Shown: in pieces, positions 44,028 to 53,244 of the stretch
How the letters are laid out: every line of letters starts with the position of its first letter
Numbering within the stretch: the stretch's first letter is position 1
Assembly: GCA_003963405.1 (NCBI GenBank)
Contig: RXIY01000001.1
Location: 1-53,309 of the forward strand
Length of the DNA stretch: 53,309 nt
Source of the DNA: Hyphomicrobiales bacterium
GTDB lineage: Bacteria; Pseudomonadota; Alphaproteobacteria; Rhizobiales; Beijerinckiaceae
Direction: 5' to 3'
Position numbers and translations under genes: made by a program
The notes under the pieces: generated by a model
Database searches by the model: none
Told to the model about the DNA's origin: nothing
What the model saw: only the letters and a program-made list of their open reading frames with translations

Positions 44028-44822
44028 ATGCCCGGTTATCTCAAGATCGAAAACGTCGACAAAATCTTCACGAGCGGCGGGAAGACCGCCAGGGTTCTCG
44101 AAAATGTCTCGCTGCGGGTCGAAAAGGGAGAGTTCATCTCCATCATCGGCCATTCCGGCTGCGGTAAATCCACGCTTCTCAATATCGTCGCCGGATTGAC
44201 GCGCGCGACGAACGGCGTCGTCCTGCTCGAGGAACAGGAAGTCGACGCGCCCGGTCCGGACCGCGCCGTCGTGTTCCAGAACCACTCGCTTCTTCCCTGG
44301 CTCTCCGCCTACGACAATGTGCGGCTGGCCGTGGACAAGGTCTTTGGCTCCTCGGCGAGCCGCGCCGAGCGGCGCGACTGGACCCTGCGGAATCTGGAGC
44401 TCGTGCGCATGCTCGAGGCGAAGGACAAGCGGCCAGGTGAAATCTCGGGCGGCATGAAACAACGCGTCGGCATTGCGCGCGCCCTTGCGATGCAGCCGAA
44501 AGTCCTGCTGCTCGACGAGCCTTTCGGCGCACTCGACGCTCTGACGCGGGCGCATTTGCAGGACCAGGTGATGGCGCTACAGGACAGCCTCGGCAATACG
44601 GTGATGATGGTCACGCACGACGTCGACGAGGCGGTTCTCCTGTCCGACCGTATCGTGATGATGACGAATGGGCCGCAGGCGACCATCGGCGAGGTGCTCG
44701 ACGTTGCGCTGCCCCGCCCGCGCGACCGCATCGCGCTCGCAACGGATCCGGTCTATCTCGCCTGCCGCCAGCGCGTGTTGCAGTTCCTCTACGAACGTCA
44801 TCGCTACGTGGAGGCGGCGTGA
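44028..44822 (+). CDS. nrtC: Nitrate ABC transporter, ATP-binding protein
   Basis: A 264-residue ATPase: Walker [10 protein letters not shown] (41-49), Q-loop region [17 protein letters not shown], signature ISGGMKQR, Walker [15 protein letters not shown] and switch histidine in MVTHDVDEA. It is the short NrtD-like form without the extra NrtA-like regulatory domain of cyanobacterial NrtC. The stop overlaps the start of the next gene (TGATG). Confidence 0.92.
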   Translation: MPGYLKIENVDKIFTSGGKTARVLENVSLRVEKGEFISIIGHSGCGKSTLLNIVAGLTRATNGVVLLEEQEVDAPGPDRAVVFQNHSLLPWLSAYDNVRLAVDKVFGSSASRAERRDWTLRNLELVRMLEAKDKRPGEISGGMKQRVGIARALAMQPKVLLLDEPFGALDALTRAHLQDQVMALQDSLGNTVMMVTHDVDEAVLLSDRIVMMTNGPQATIGEVLDVALPRPRDRIALATDPVYLACRQRVLQFLYERHRYVEAA

Positions 44823-46048
44823 TGGAAAATCGCGGGAACCCGGAAAGACTCGTCGTCGTTGGCGGCGGCATGGCCGCGACGCGGCTCATCGAAGAGGTGA
44901 CGGCGGCGGCGCCCGGACGCTATCGCATCACCGTGGTGGGGGAGGAGCCGCAACCTGCCTATAATCGCGTCCTGCTCTCCTGTGTGCTTGCGGGCGAGGC
45001 CGACATTGCCGACATCGCGCTGAAGCCCGAGCAGTGGTGGCGCTCGGCCGGCGTCGAGTTTCTGCGTGGGCGCCGGGCGGTGGAGATCGACCGCGTCGCG
45101 CGCAAGGTGCGGCTCGACGACGGCGCCCGCCTTTCCTATTGCAAACTCGTGCTCGCCACAGGGTCGCGGGCCCTGCGATTGGATATCGACGGCGCCAGGC
45201 TTCCGGGCGTCCATACGTTTCGCGACCTTGCGGATGTCGAAGCGCTGTCGCGGCTCGGCGCCAACGGCAAGAATGTCCTCGTCATTGGCGGCGGCCTGCT
45301 TGGGCTCGAGGCCGCGCATGGGCTCGTACGGCGCGGCGCTAGAGTGACGCTCGCCCATGTGATGGACCGGCTGATGGAGCGCCAGCTCGACGCCGACGGC
45401 GGCGCGCTCCTGAAAACTCTCGTCGAAACGACCGGCGTCCGCGTCCTGCTCGGCGCCGACACGAAGCGCATCGCCGGCGCGGGGCGGGTCGAGCAAGTCG
45501 AATTCGCCGACGGATCGGCCCTCGAGGCCGACGCTGTCGTCTTCGCCGTCGGCGTTTGCGCCAATGCCGAGCTCGCCCATGACGCAGGCCTCGCCGTAAA
45601 CCGTGGCGTCATCGTGAACGACGGCCTCGTGACCGACGACCCGGACATATTCGCACTGGGCGAATGCGCCGAACATCGGGGCGTCTGTTACGGGCTGGTG
45701 GAGCCGGCCTATGAACAGGCGCGGGTTCTTGCCGCGCGCCTTGCCGGCCATGAGGCGCAGTATGGAGGGAGCGTCGTCTCCACCAATCTCAAAGTCTCGG
45801 GGGTGCGGGTCTTTTCCGCCGGCGACCATCTCGGGCGGCCGGGCGCGGACGTCTTGTACTGCAAGGACCCGCGCATGGGCGTCTACAGGAAGCTCGTCGT
45901 CGAGGACGACAGGCTGACCGGCGCCATTCTTTTGGGCGAGACGAGCGGCGCCCGCGATTGCCTTGATCTCATCCGCTCCGGCCGAAGCGTTGCAAACGTG
46001 CGCGATCAGCTGATGTTCGGCGCGCCGCGCCTTCAGGAGGCCGCCTGA
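44822..46048 (+). CDS. FAD-dependent NAD(P)H oxidoreductase, like the N-terminal part of NirB
   Basis: A 408-residue flavoprotein corresponding to the first half of the NADH nitrite reductase large subunit NirB. Two dinucleotide motifs: VVVGGGMAATRL near the N-terminus for FAD and VLVIGGGLLGLEAAHGL near 158 for NAD(P)H; ALGECAEHRG is the FAD-binding C-terminal motif. The siroheme part of NirB is missing here and is provided by the separate next gene. It probably feeds electrons to nitrite or nitrate reductase. ATG 44822 overlaps the nrtC stop. Confidence 0.85.
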   Translation: MENRGNPERLVVVGGGMAATRLIEEVTAAAPGRYRITVVGEEPQPAYNRVLLSCVLAGEADIADIALKPEQWWRSAGVEFLRGRRAVEIDRVARKVRLDDGARLSYCKLVLATGSRALRLDIDGARLPGVHTFRDLADVEALSRLGANGKNVLVIGGGLLGLEAAHGLVRRGARVTLAHVMDRLMERQLDADGGALLKTLVETTGVRVLLGADTKRIAGAGRVEQVEFADGSALEADAVVFAVGVCANAELAHDAGLAVNRGVIVNDGLVTDDPDIFALGECAEHRGVCYGLVEPAYEQARVLAARLAGHEAQYGGSVVSTNLKVSGVRVFSAGDHLGRPGADVLYCKDPRMGVYRKLVVEDDRLTGAILLGETSGARDCLDLIRSGRSVANVRDQLMFGAPRLQEAA

Positions 46049-46049
46049 C

Positions 46050-47804
46050 ATGACTGTTGACTTCACACTCGATCAGAAACGCTATCTCGAGGGCTTCGCA
46101 GCCGGCCTCGCGGCGCGCGGCCGCGGCGTCTCTCCCGCAACGCAGGGCAGGACGTCGGGTCCGGAGGCCGCGCTGCTGGAAGCGCAGGATCGCGCCGCCG
46201 CCTCGGGCGCGAAGCTTTGCGATCAGGAGAAGTGGAAGCGCGAGGAACATCCTTTCGACGCCTATCCGCGTCTCGTCACACAGGCGCGGGAGAACCGCCC
46301 GCCCAAGCCCGCGGACAATTTTCGCTGGCGTTATTACGGCCTCTTCTATGTCGCTCCGGCGCAGGACGCCTATATGTGCCGGCTGCGCATTCCCAATGGC
46401 GCGCTGACGCATTGGCAGCTGGCTGGACTTGCCGGTCTTTCGGAAAATTTCGGCGGCGGCTATCTGCATGTGACAACGCGCGCCAATGTTCAGATCCGCG
46501 AGATCGCGCCGTCGGACGCCGTCAATGTCGTGGAGGCGGTGCAGGATCTCGGCCTCTGGTCGAAAGGCGCCGGCGCCGACAATATCCGCAATATCACGGG
46601 AACCCCGACCGCGGGCGTCGATCCGCAGGAGCTGATCGACACGCGCCCTTATGCGCGCGCGATGCACCATCACATCCTCAATGACCGCTCGCTCTTCGGT
46701 CTGCCTCGCAAATTCAACATCGCCTTCGACGGGGCGGGCCTGATCGGCGCGCTGGAAGACACGAACGACATCGGATTTCAGGCCGTTGAGATCGCGGCGG
46801 GCCATGACGCGCCTCCCGGCGTCTATTTCCGGCTGACGCTCGGCGGCGTCACGGGGCACAAGGATTTCGCGCGCGATACGGGCGTGATCGTGCGGCCCGA
46901 CGAGGCGATCGAGGTCGCGGACAGAATTCTTCGCGTCTTCATCGACCACGGCGACCGCGCCAACCGCGCCAGAGCGCGGCTGAAGTATCTGCTGGACGCC
47001 TGGGGTTTCGAAAAATTCCTGGCGGCCGTCGAGGAAAAACTCGAACGCAGGCTCTTGCGCAGCCCGGCTGGCGCGATCCTTCCGCGCCCGCGACAGGGCC
47101 GCGGCGCGCATATCGGCGTGCACGAGCAAAAGCAGCCGGGCCTGCGGTGGATTGGCGTCGGCCTGCCGGCCGGCCGGCTGACCCCCGCGCAGGCCAGGGG
47201 ATTGGCCGATGTGGCGGCGAAATATGGCGACGGCGGCGTGCGGCTCACCGTCTGGCAGAATTTGCTGCTGACGGGCGTCGGCGCGGAAAAGGTCGCGCAG
47301 GCGGAGGCGGCGATCGAGGCGCTCGGTCTCTACACGCGCGCGTCGCCTATCCGGGCCGGCCTCGTCGCCTGCACGGGCAGTTCCGGCTGCCGTTTCGCCG
47401 CCGCGGACACGAAACGCCACGCCGTGGAAATCGCCGACTGCTGCGAGCGCGCGGCGCCCGTCGATACGCCGGTGAACATACATCTCACGGGCTGCCATCA
47501 CTCCTGCGCGCAGCATTACATTGGCGACATCGGCTTGATCGGCGCACGCGTTCCGATCAATGACGAAGGCGATGCGGTGGAAGGGTATCATATCGTCGTC
47601 GGCGGCGGCTTCGCCGAGAACGCCGCAATCGGCCGGGAACTCTATCGCAACATCCGCGCGGAGGACGCCCCACGCGTCGTCGCAAGCCTCCTTCGCGCCT
47701 ATCGGAAAAATCGCGAGAGCGAGGCCGAGGATTTCGCCGCCTTCGCGCGACGCGTCGAAACGGAGACCATTCGTCGTCTCGCCGATGCAGAGGAGACCGC
47801 ATGA
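46050..47804 (+). CDS. Siroheme assimilatory nitrite reductase (NirA-like)
   Basis: A 584-residue hemoprotein of the nitrite/sulfite reductase family, six-electron reduction of nitrite to ammonium. Both duplicated ferredoxin-like halves are present (TTRANVQIREI near 142-152; LTVWQNLLLTGV near 399-410). The [4Fe-4S]-siroheme ligands are C441 and C447 (CTGSSGC) and C482 and C486 (GCHHSC). The length and lack of a flavin part resemble ferredoxin-type NirA. It has an extra N-terminal stretch FTLDQKRYLEGFAAGLAA similar to the N-terminus of the next protein. Stop overlaps the next start (ATGA). Confidence 0.9.
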   Translation: MTVDFTLDQKRYLEGFAAGLAARGRGVSPATQGRTSGPEAALLEAQDRAAASGAKLCDQEKWKREEHPFDAYPRLVTQARENRPPKPADNFRWRYYGLFYVAPAQDAYMCRLRIPNGALTHWQLAGLAGLSENFGGGYLHVTTRANVQIREIAPSDAVNVVEAVQDLGLWSKGAGADNIRNITGTPTAGVDPQELIDTRPYARAMHHHILNDRSLFGLPRKFNIAFDGAGLIGALEDTNDIGFQAVEIAAGHDAPPGVYFRLTLGGVTGHKDFARDTGVIVRPDEAIEVADRILRVFIDHGDRANRARARLKYLLDAWGFEKFLAAVEEKLERRLLRSPAGAILPRPRQGRGAHIGVHEQKQPGLRWIGVGLPAGRLTPAQARGLADVAAKYGDGGVRLTVWQNLLLTGVGAEKVAQAEAAIEALGLYTRASPIRAGLVACTGSSGCRFAAADTKRHAVEIADCCERAAPVDTPVNIHLTGCHHSCAQHYIGDIGLIGARVPINDEGDAVEGYHIVVGGGFAENAAIGRELYRNIRAEDAPRVVASLLRAYRKNRESEAEDFAAFARRVETETIRRLADAEETA

Positions 47805-49399
47805 ATCATACTGCGCCGCCGGCCCTTCTCATTCCTGAAACCGCGCCTTTCTCCACCGAACAGCGCGCCTGGCTCAACGGCTTTTTCGCCGGCTTCGCGG
47901 CGCCGGAAGGCGCCGCCGTCACCCCGCTCAGCCCGGAAGGCGCAAAGGCCATCATGGCTGGCGCCGCCGCTGACGATGACGACGGCGAGGCGCCCTGGCG
48001 CGATCCCACGCTTGCCCTCGACAAACGCATGCAGCTCGCCGACGGCCGGCCCTTGCGCAGGCGTCTGATGGCCGCGATGGCGCAGCAGGACTGCGGCCAA
48101 TGCGGTTACAATTGCGAGGCCTACGCCGAGGCGATCGTGTCGCGGAAAGAGGCGCGCCTCAATCTCTGCGCGCCGGGCGGCAAGGAGACTGCGCGCATGT
48201 TGAAAACGCTCGCGGAAGAAATGCGCGACGCGCCCGCCACGACGACCGCCCCCGCCGTCGAGCCGGACGCCGCGCCGGTCTGCGCGCCCGGGCGCTCGCG
48301 CGGCGCGCCCGTCCCCGCGACGTTCCTCGCCCGGCGGCGGCTGAACAAGGGGGGCTCCGAGAAAGAGACCTGGCATCTCGACTTCGACATATCGGAGAGC
48401 GGGCTGGATTACGCCGCGGGCGACAGCTTCGGCGTCTTCGTGAAAAACAATCTGGGCCTGGTCGATCAGATCATCGCCATGCTCGGCGCCTCGCATGTGA
48501 CGCCCGTGCGCGGCAAGACCCTGCGCGAGACATTGCAGACCGATCTGTCGCTTTCGCCTGCGCCGGACGCGCTGTTCGACCTCATTTCCTTCGTCACCGG
48601 CGGCGCGGAGCGCGAGAAGGCCCGGCGTCTGGCGCAGGGCGAGGATCCCGACGGCGACGCCGCGACGCTCGACGTGCTCGCGGCGCTGCAAAAATTTCCC
48701 GGCGCGCGGCCGCATCCCGAAGCCTTCGTCGAGGCGCTCGAACCGCTGCAGCCGCGCCTCTATTCGATCTCGTCGTCTCCGAAAGCCGCGCCGGGGCGTC
48801 TGTCGCTCACGGTCGACGCCGTTCGTTACGTTGTCGGCAAGCGCAAGCGGCTGGGCGTCGCCTCCACTTTCCTCGCCGAACGGATCGCGCCCGGCGAGAC
48901 GCTGCCGGTCTATGTGCAGGCGGCGCACGGCTTCGCGCTGCCCGGCGAGGGATCCAGACCGATCATCATGGTGGGTCCCGGAACGGGCGTCGCGCCGTTT
49001 CGCGCCTTTCTGCAGGAGCGCGCAGCGACTGGCGCGACAGGACGGAACTGGCTGTTTTTCGGCCATCAGCGCGCCGCCCATGATTTCTTCTACGCCGAGG
49101 AGTTCGACGCGATGAAGGCGACTGGCCTGCTGACGCGGCTGTCACTCGCCTGGTCGCGCGACGGCGGAGAAAAATTCTACGTCCAGGATCGCATGCGCCA
49201 GGCGGGCCGCGAGCTTTGGGCCTGGCTCGCCGAGGGTGCGCATTTCTATGTCTGCGGCGACGCGCAACGCATGGCCAAGGACGTGGAGAGGGCGCTCGTC
49301 GACATCGTCGCCGAATATGGCGCGCGCAGCGTGGACGAGGCGATCGCTTTCGTGGCGGGACTGAAGAAATCCGGCCGCTACCAGCAGGACGTTTATTGA
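47801..49399 (+). CDS. Fe-S/FAD/NAD(P)-binding reductase (CysJ-like without flavodoxin domain)
   Basis: A 532-residue protein. N-terminal motif FSTEQRAWLNGFFAGFAA (17-34), then a four-cysteine Fe-S unit C98, C101, C105, C123 (CGQCGYNC...C), then an FAD-binding module with RLYSISSSP (about 323-331) and an NAD(P)H module with GPGTGVAPFRAFLQER. In CysJ the FMN flavodoxin domain would occupy the place of the Fe-S unit; here it is replaced. It should pass electrons from NAD(P)H through FAD and [4Fe-4S] to NirA or NasA. Gene overlaps nirA by four bases; nasA follows after ten. Confidence 0.85.
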   Translation: MNHTAPPALLIPETAPFSTEQRAWLNGFFAGFAAPEGAAVTPLSPEGAKAIMAGAAADDDDGEAPWRDPTLALDKRMQLADGRPLRRRLMAAMAQQDCGQCGYNCEAYAEAIVSRKEARLNLCAPGGKETARMLKTLAEEMRDAPATTTAPAVEPDAAPVCAPGRSRGAPVPATFLARRRLNKGGSEKETWHLDFDISESGLDYAAGDSFGVFVKNNLGLVDQIIAMLGASHVTPVRGKTLRETLQTDLSLSPAPDALFDLISFVTGGAEREKARRLAQGEDPDGDAATLDVLAALQKFPGARPHPEAFVEALEPLQPRLYSISSSPKAAPGRLSLTVDAVRYVVGKRKRLGVASTFLAERIAPGETLPVYVQAAHGFALPGEGSRPIIMVGPGTGVAPFRAFLQERAATGATGRNWLFFGHQRAAHDFFYAEEFDAMKATGLLTRLSLAWSRDGGEKFYVQDRMRQAGRELWAWLAEGAHFYVCGDAQRMAKDVERALVDIVAEYGARSVDEAIAFVAGLKKSGRYQQDVY

Positions 49400-49409
49400 G
49401 GGAAGTCCG

Positions 49410-52106
49410 ATGCTCGACGTAGTTTCAATCTTCGGCGCCGGCGCGGAGCCCCCTGCGCTCTCGCCCCGCGCGACGGCGACGCGAACGACCTGCCCTTATT
49501 GCGGCGTGGGATGCGGCGTCCTTGCATCCGCCAATGACGCGGGCGGCGGCGACGTCTCCGGCGATCCGTCCCATCCGTCGAATTTCGGGCGCCTGTGTTC
49601 CAAAGGGGCCGCTCTGGGGGAAACGCTCGGCCTCGAGGGTCGCCTGCTGCATCCCATGCGGCGGCTTGGGGATGGGCGTTTCGAGCGGGTGTCCTGGGAG
49701 AGCGCTCTCGACGCCGCAGCCGGGGAATTCAGGCGCATCATCGATCGCCATGGGCCCGACGCCGTCGCCTTTTATCTCTCCGGTCAACTGCTCACGGAAG
49801 ATTACTATGTCGCCAACAAGCTGATGAAAGGCTTCATCGGTTCGGCGAATGTCGACACCAATTCGAGACTCTGTATGGCGTCCGCGGTCGCGGGACAAAA
49901 GCGCGCCTTTGGCGCGGACGCCGTGCCCGCCTGCTACGAGGATCTCGACGCTGCGGATCTGATCGTGCTCGTGGGGTCGAACGCCGCGTGGTGCCACCCC
50001 GTCCTCTTCCAAAGAATGTTGCGAAATCGCGACGCGCGGGGCGCCCGCCTCGTCGTCATCGACACACGCCGAACGGCGACGGCGGAAAGCGCCGATCTTT
50101 TTCTTCAGATCGCGCCGGGCGCGGATCAGGCGCTGTTTTGCGGCCTGCTTGTCCATCTTGCGAAAAACGGAGCCCTCGACGAGGATTTCATCGAGCGGCG
50201 CACCGACGGCTTCCAGGCGGTTCTCGAGCAGGCGCGAGGCATCTCTCCGACGGTCGCGGCGACAGCGGCCGCGGCCGGCCTGCACGAAACCGACGTTGCG
50301 GTCTTTTTCGAGATGTTCGCGCAGACGTCGCGCGTGGTCACCGCCTTCTCTCAGGGCGTGAACCAGTCGGCGCAGGGAACAGACAAGGTCAACGCCATCG
50401 TCAATTGCCACCTCGCCGCCGGCCGCATCGGAAAAGTCGGAGCGTCGCCCTTTTCGCTCACGGGTCAGCCGAACGCCATGGGCGGTCGCGAGGTGGGCGG
50501 CCTCGCGAACAGCCTCGCGGCCCATATGGGGTTCGAGCCCGAGAGCGTCGACCGGGTTCGACGGTTCTGGCGGGCGCCACGGATGGCCGAACGGGAGGGA
50601 CGCAAGGCCGTCGAGATGTTCGAGGCGATCGCGCGGCGAGAGATCAAGGCGCTTTGGATCGCGGGCGCAAATCCGGCGGCCTCGCTGCCGGACGCAGACG
50701 CCGCGCGCGCGGCATTGGGAACGCTCGATCTCCTCGTCGTTTCCGACAATGTGGCATCCAACGACACGATCAACAGCGGCGCGCATATTCTGCTCCCCGC
50801 CCACGCCTGGGGCGAGAAAAATGGAACGGTGACGAATTCGGAGCGCCGGATTTCCCGGCAGCGCCCCTTCCTTTCCGCGCCCGGAGAGACGCGAGCCGAT
50901 TGGGCGATCTTCGCCGGTTTTGCCCGCAGGCTCGGTTTTCCGGGCTTCGACTTTCACTCGGCGGCGCACGTCTTTCGCGAACATGCCGCCCTTTCCGCTT
51001 TCGAGAACGAGGGGGCGCGCGACTTCGACATCGGCGCCCTCGCCCATTTGAGCGACGACGGCTACGATACTTTGGAGCCGACGCAATGGCCCATCGGGCC
51101 GGGCGAAAGGGTCGGGCGCGCGCGGCTTTTCGACAAGGGCCCGTTTTATACCCCGGATGGGCGCGCGCGGTTCGTCACGCTCGCGCCCCCCGCGCTGGCC
51201 TCTGCGCCAAGCCCCGAATTTCCGATGCGGCTCAACACCGGGCGCGTGCGCGACCAATGGCATACGATGACCCGCACGGGGAGGAGTCCTCGCCTCGCCC
51301 GCCACGCCCCCGAGCCCTTCGTCGAAATCAATCCGGGCGACGCACGGCTTCTCGGCGTCGAAGATCACGGCTTTGCGCGCGTCTCCACTGAGCATGGTTT
51401 CTGCGTTTTGCGGGCGATCGTGACCGAGCGCCAGCCCAGCGGGCAGATATTTGCGCCGATTCACTGGACCGACGAAACATCCGCTCAGGCGCGGATCGGC
51501 GCGCTCGTGCGGCCGTGCGTCGATCCTTTTTCCGGACAGCCCGAATCGAAAGCGACGCCGGCGGCGGTCGCCCCCGGCGCATTTGCGCGCCAGGGCGTCC
51601 TGCTGGCGCGGCAGCCGCTGGCGCTGCCTCGAAATATCTGGTGGGCGCGCATCGCCGTGGCGGGGGGCGTCGGTTACCGTGTCGCAGGCGACGAAGACTG
51701 CGCCTTCTGGCTCGCCTTCATGCGAAGCAATTGCTCCCGGGACGTTATCGAATATAGCGATGAGGCCAGGGGAATTTTGCGCGCCGCGGCCTTTCTGGCC
51801 GACCGCGCCGAATTGTTCCTGTCACTTGGACCCTCGGCGCCGGCAGCGGACGCGGGGTTTGATTTGAACGCGATCGAGGGGATGAGCGCCTCGCAGCGTT
51901 TCATGCTGCTGTCCGATGGTCAGGAGCCGCGCGACGCGCCGGGAGGTCACGCCGTCTGCGCCTGCTTTGGCGTGAGCGAAAAAGAAATCAAAGCCGCCAT
52001 AGCCACGGGCTGCAAGAGCGCCGCAGAGATCGGCCGGATGCTGCGCGCGGGAACGAATTGCGGCTCCTGTCTTCCGGAGATCGGGCGCATGCTCATGAAG
52101 CAATAG
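49410..52106 (+). CDS. nasA: Assimilatory nitrate reductase catalytic subunit
   Basis: An 898-residue molybdopterin oxidoreductase. N-terminal [4Fe-4S] ligands C28, C31, C35 (TTCPYCGVGCGV) and C63 (RLCSKG); Mo-bisMGD domains through about 700, with INTGRVRDQWHTMTRTG (about 604-620) in the dinucleotide-binding end. The C-terminal 50 residues form a BFD-like [2Fe-2S] domain (VCACFGVSEKEI...NCGSCLPEI), an electron-entry domain typical of NasA. Two-electron reduction of nitrate to nitrite in the cytoplasm. ATG 49410 follows GAGGGAAG. Last gene of the operon. Confidence 0.93.
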   Translation: MLDVVSIFGAGAEPPALSPRATATRTTCPYCGVGCGVLASANDAGGGDVSGDPSHPSNFGRLCSKGAALGETLGLEGRLLHPMRRLGDGRFERVSWESALDAAAGEFRRIIDRHGPDAVAFYLSGQLLTEDYYVANKLMKGFIGSANVDTNSRLCMASAVAGQKRAFGADAVPACYEDLDAADLIVLVGSNAAWCHPVLFQRMLRNRDARGARLVVIDTRRTATAESADLFLQIAPGADQALFCGLLVHLAKNGALDEDFIERRTDGFQAVLEQARGISPTVAATAAAAGLHETDVAVFFEMFAQTSRVVTAFSQGVNQSAQGTDKVNAIVNCHLAAGRIGKVGASPFSLTGQPNAMGGREVGGLANSLAAHMGFEPESVDRVRRFWRAPRMAEREGRKAVEMFEAIARREIKALWIAGANPAASLPDADAARAALGTLDLLVVSDNVASNDTINSGAHILLPAHAWGEKNGTVTNSERRISRQRPFLSAPGETRADWAIFAGFARRLGFPGFDFHSAAHVFREHAALSAFENEGARDFDIGALAHLSDDGYDTLEPTQWPIGPGERVGRARLFDKGPFYTPDGRARFVTLAPPALASAPSPEFPMRLNTGRVRDQWHTMTRTGRSPRLARHAPEPFVEINPGDARLLGVEDHGFARVSTEHGFCVLRAIVTERQPSGQIFAPIHWTDETSAQARIGALVRPCVDPFSGQPESKATPAAVAPGAFARQGVLLARQPLALPRNIWWARIAVAGGVGYRVAGDEDCAFWLAFMRSNCSRDVIEYSDEARGILRAAAFLADRAELFLSLGPSAPAADAGFDLNAIEGMSASQRFMLLSDGQEPRDAPGGHAVCACFGVSEKEIKAAIATGCKSAAEIGRMLRAGTNCGSCLPEIGRMLMKQ

Positions 52107-52133
52107 GCTGGCGGCCAGGCTTAATCCCGCGCG

Positions 52134-52157
52134 CCTTGCCGCGACCAAGCGGCAAGG
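52134..52157 (+). repeat. Perfect hairpin after nasA
   Basis: CCTTGCCGC (52134-52142), loop GACCAA, GCGGCAAGG (52149-52157). No T tract follows, so it may stabilise the nasA transcript end or be a weak terminator. It lies between nasA and the rhamnose reductase gene. Confidence 0.5.
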
Positions 52158-52198
52158 GATAGACTTTGCGCCAGTCGTCATCCGGACAAAGGCGCGTC

Positions 52199-53089
52199 AT
52201 GACTTTGCGAATCGCCGTCACCGGCCTCACCGGCCAGGTCGTCAGCGCCCTGATCGAGCGCGCGGCGAAGGACATTGAAATCACGGCGCTGGGACGCCCT
52301 CAGCTGGATCTCGGCCTGCGGAACGCCGTTCTCGCGGGCCTGCGTCATGCCCGCTGCGACGCCATCGTCAATGCGGCCGCCTATACGGCCGTGGACAAGG
52401 CTGAGAGCGAAGCGGAGATCGCCATGCGCATCAATGGCGCGGGCGCCGCTCACGTCGCCGAGGCGGCGGCCGAGCTGAATGTGCCGCTGCTTCATCTGTC
52501 GACCGATTACGTTTTCGATGGCACCTTGGACCGCCCCTATCGCGAGGACGACCCCACGGGGCCGACGAGCGCCTACGGGCGCTCCAAGCTGGCGGGCGAG
52601 CAAGGGATCGCCGCAGCCCATGACAATCACGTCATTTTGCGAACGGCCTGGGTCTACAGCCCTTTCGGAGTGAATTTCGTCAAAACCATGCTGCGCCTCG
52701 GAGAAACGCGCGACGAAATCTCGGTCGTCGCCGACCAGATCGGCAATCCCACGAGCGCGATCGACATCGCCGATGCGATTTTCATCCTTGCCCGTCGCCT
52801 GGTCGACGACCCTGCGCCAGATTTGCGGGGCGTTTTTCATCTCTCCGGCGCAGGCGAGGCGAGTTGGGCCGACGTCGCGGAGGCGACCTTCGCCGAGGCG
52901 GAGCGGCGCGGACGCCGTCCCGTCCACGTCAAGCACATCACCACAGCCGATTACCCGACGCCCGCACGACGGCCGGCGAATTCGCGGCTGGATAATGGAA
53001 AGCTCATCGCGCGCTACGGGCTACGATTACCCCCGTGGCGCCCATCGCTGGGAAGCTGCGTCGCGCGTCTCCTTGGAAGCGCAGGATGA
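52199..53089 (+). CDS. rfbD: dTDP-4-dehydrorhamnose reductase
   Basis: A 296-residue Rossmann enzyme of the RmlD/RfbD type: glycine motif VTGLTGQV at 7-14 (a variant lacking the third glycine), NAAAYTAVDKAE, STDYVFDG with YRE, the YGRSKLAGE catalytic Tyr-x3-Lys, LRTAWVYSPFG and DQIGNPTSAIDIA. It makes dTDP-L-rhamnose for polysaccharide. It has no partners (rfbA, B, C) nearby. ATG 52199 is the family start. Confidence 0.87.
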   Translation: MTLRIAVTGLTGQVVSALIERAAKDIEITALGRPQLDLGLRNAVLAGLRHARCDAIVNAAAYTAVDKAESEAEIAMRINGAGAAHVAEAAAELNVPLLHLSTDYVFDGTLDRPYREDDPTGPTSAYGRSKLAGEQGIAAAHDNHVILRTAWVYSPFGVNFVKTMLRLGETRDEISVVADQIGNPTSAIDIADAIFILARRLVDDPAPDLRGVFHLSGAGEASWADVAEATFAEAERRGRRPVHVKHITTADYPTPARRPANSRLDNGKLIARYGLRLPPWRPSLGSCVARLLGSAG

Positions 53090-53192
53090 ATTTCATCCTG
53101 CGCGGTTGGGAGCGTGCGAACACTGGTCAATAATTGAAGCGCGGGAAGCCTCGCAGGGGAAACATGCTTTCGCGCGCGCTGCGGCGATGCTT

Positions 53193-53227
53193 GGCGGATG
53201 GTCCGCCGTCTATTTTTGGATTTTTTG
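53193..53227 (+). terminator. Intrinsic terminator downstream of rfbD
   Basis: GGCGGA (53193-53198), loop TGG, TCCGCC (53202-53207), followed by two T tracts (53212-53216 and 53221-53226). It ends transcription from rfbD, 104 bases after its stop. Confidence 0.7.
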
Positions 53228-53244
53228 CTAATTTTTGAAGTCCT

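Noticed and set aside
45969-47591. 540-codon minus-strand frame
   Set aside because: Mirror of the nitrite reductase gene; composition-driven.
49425-51464. 679-codon minus-strand frame
   Set aside because: Mirror of nasA, which has all cofactor motifs.
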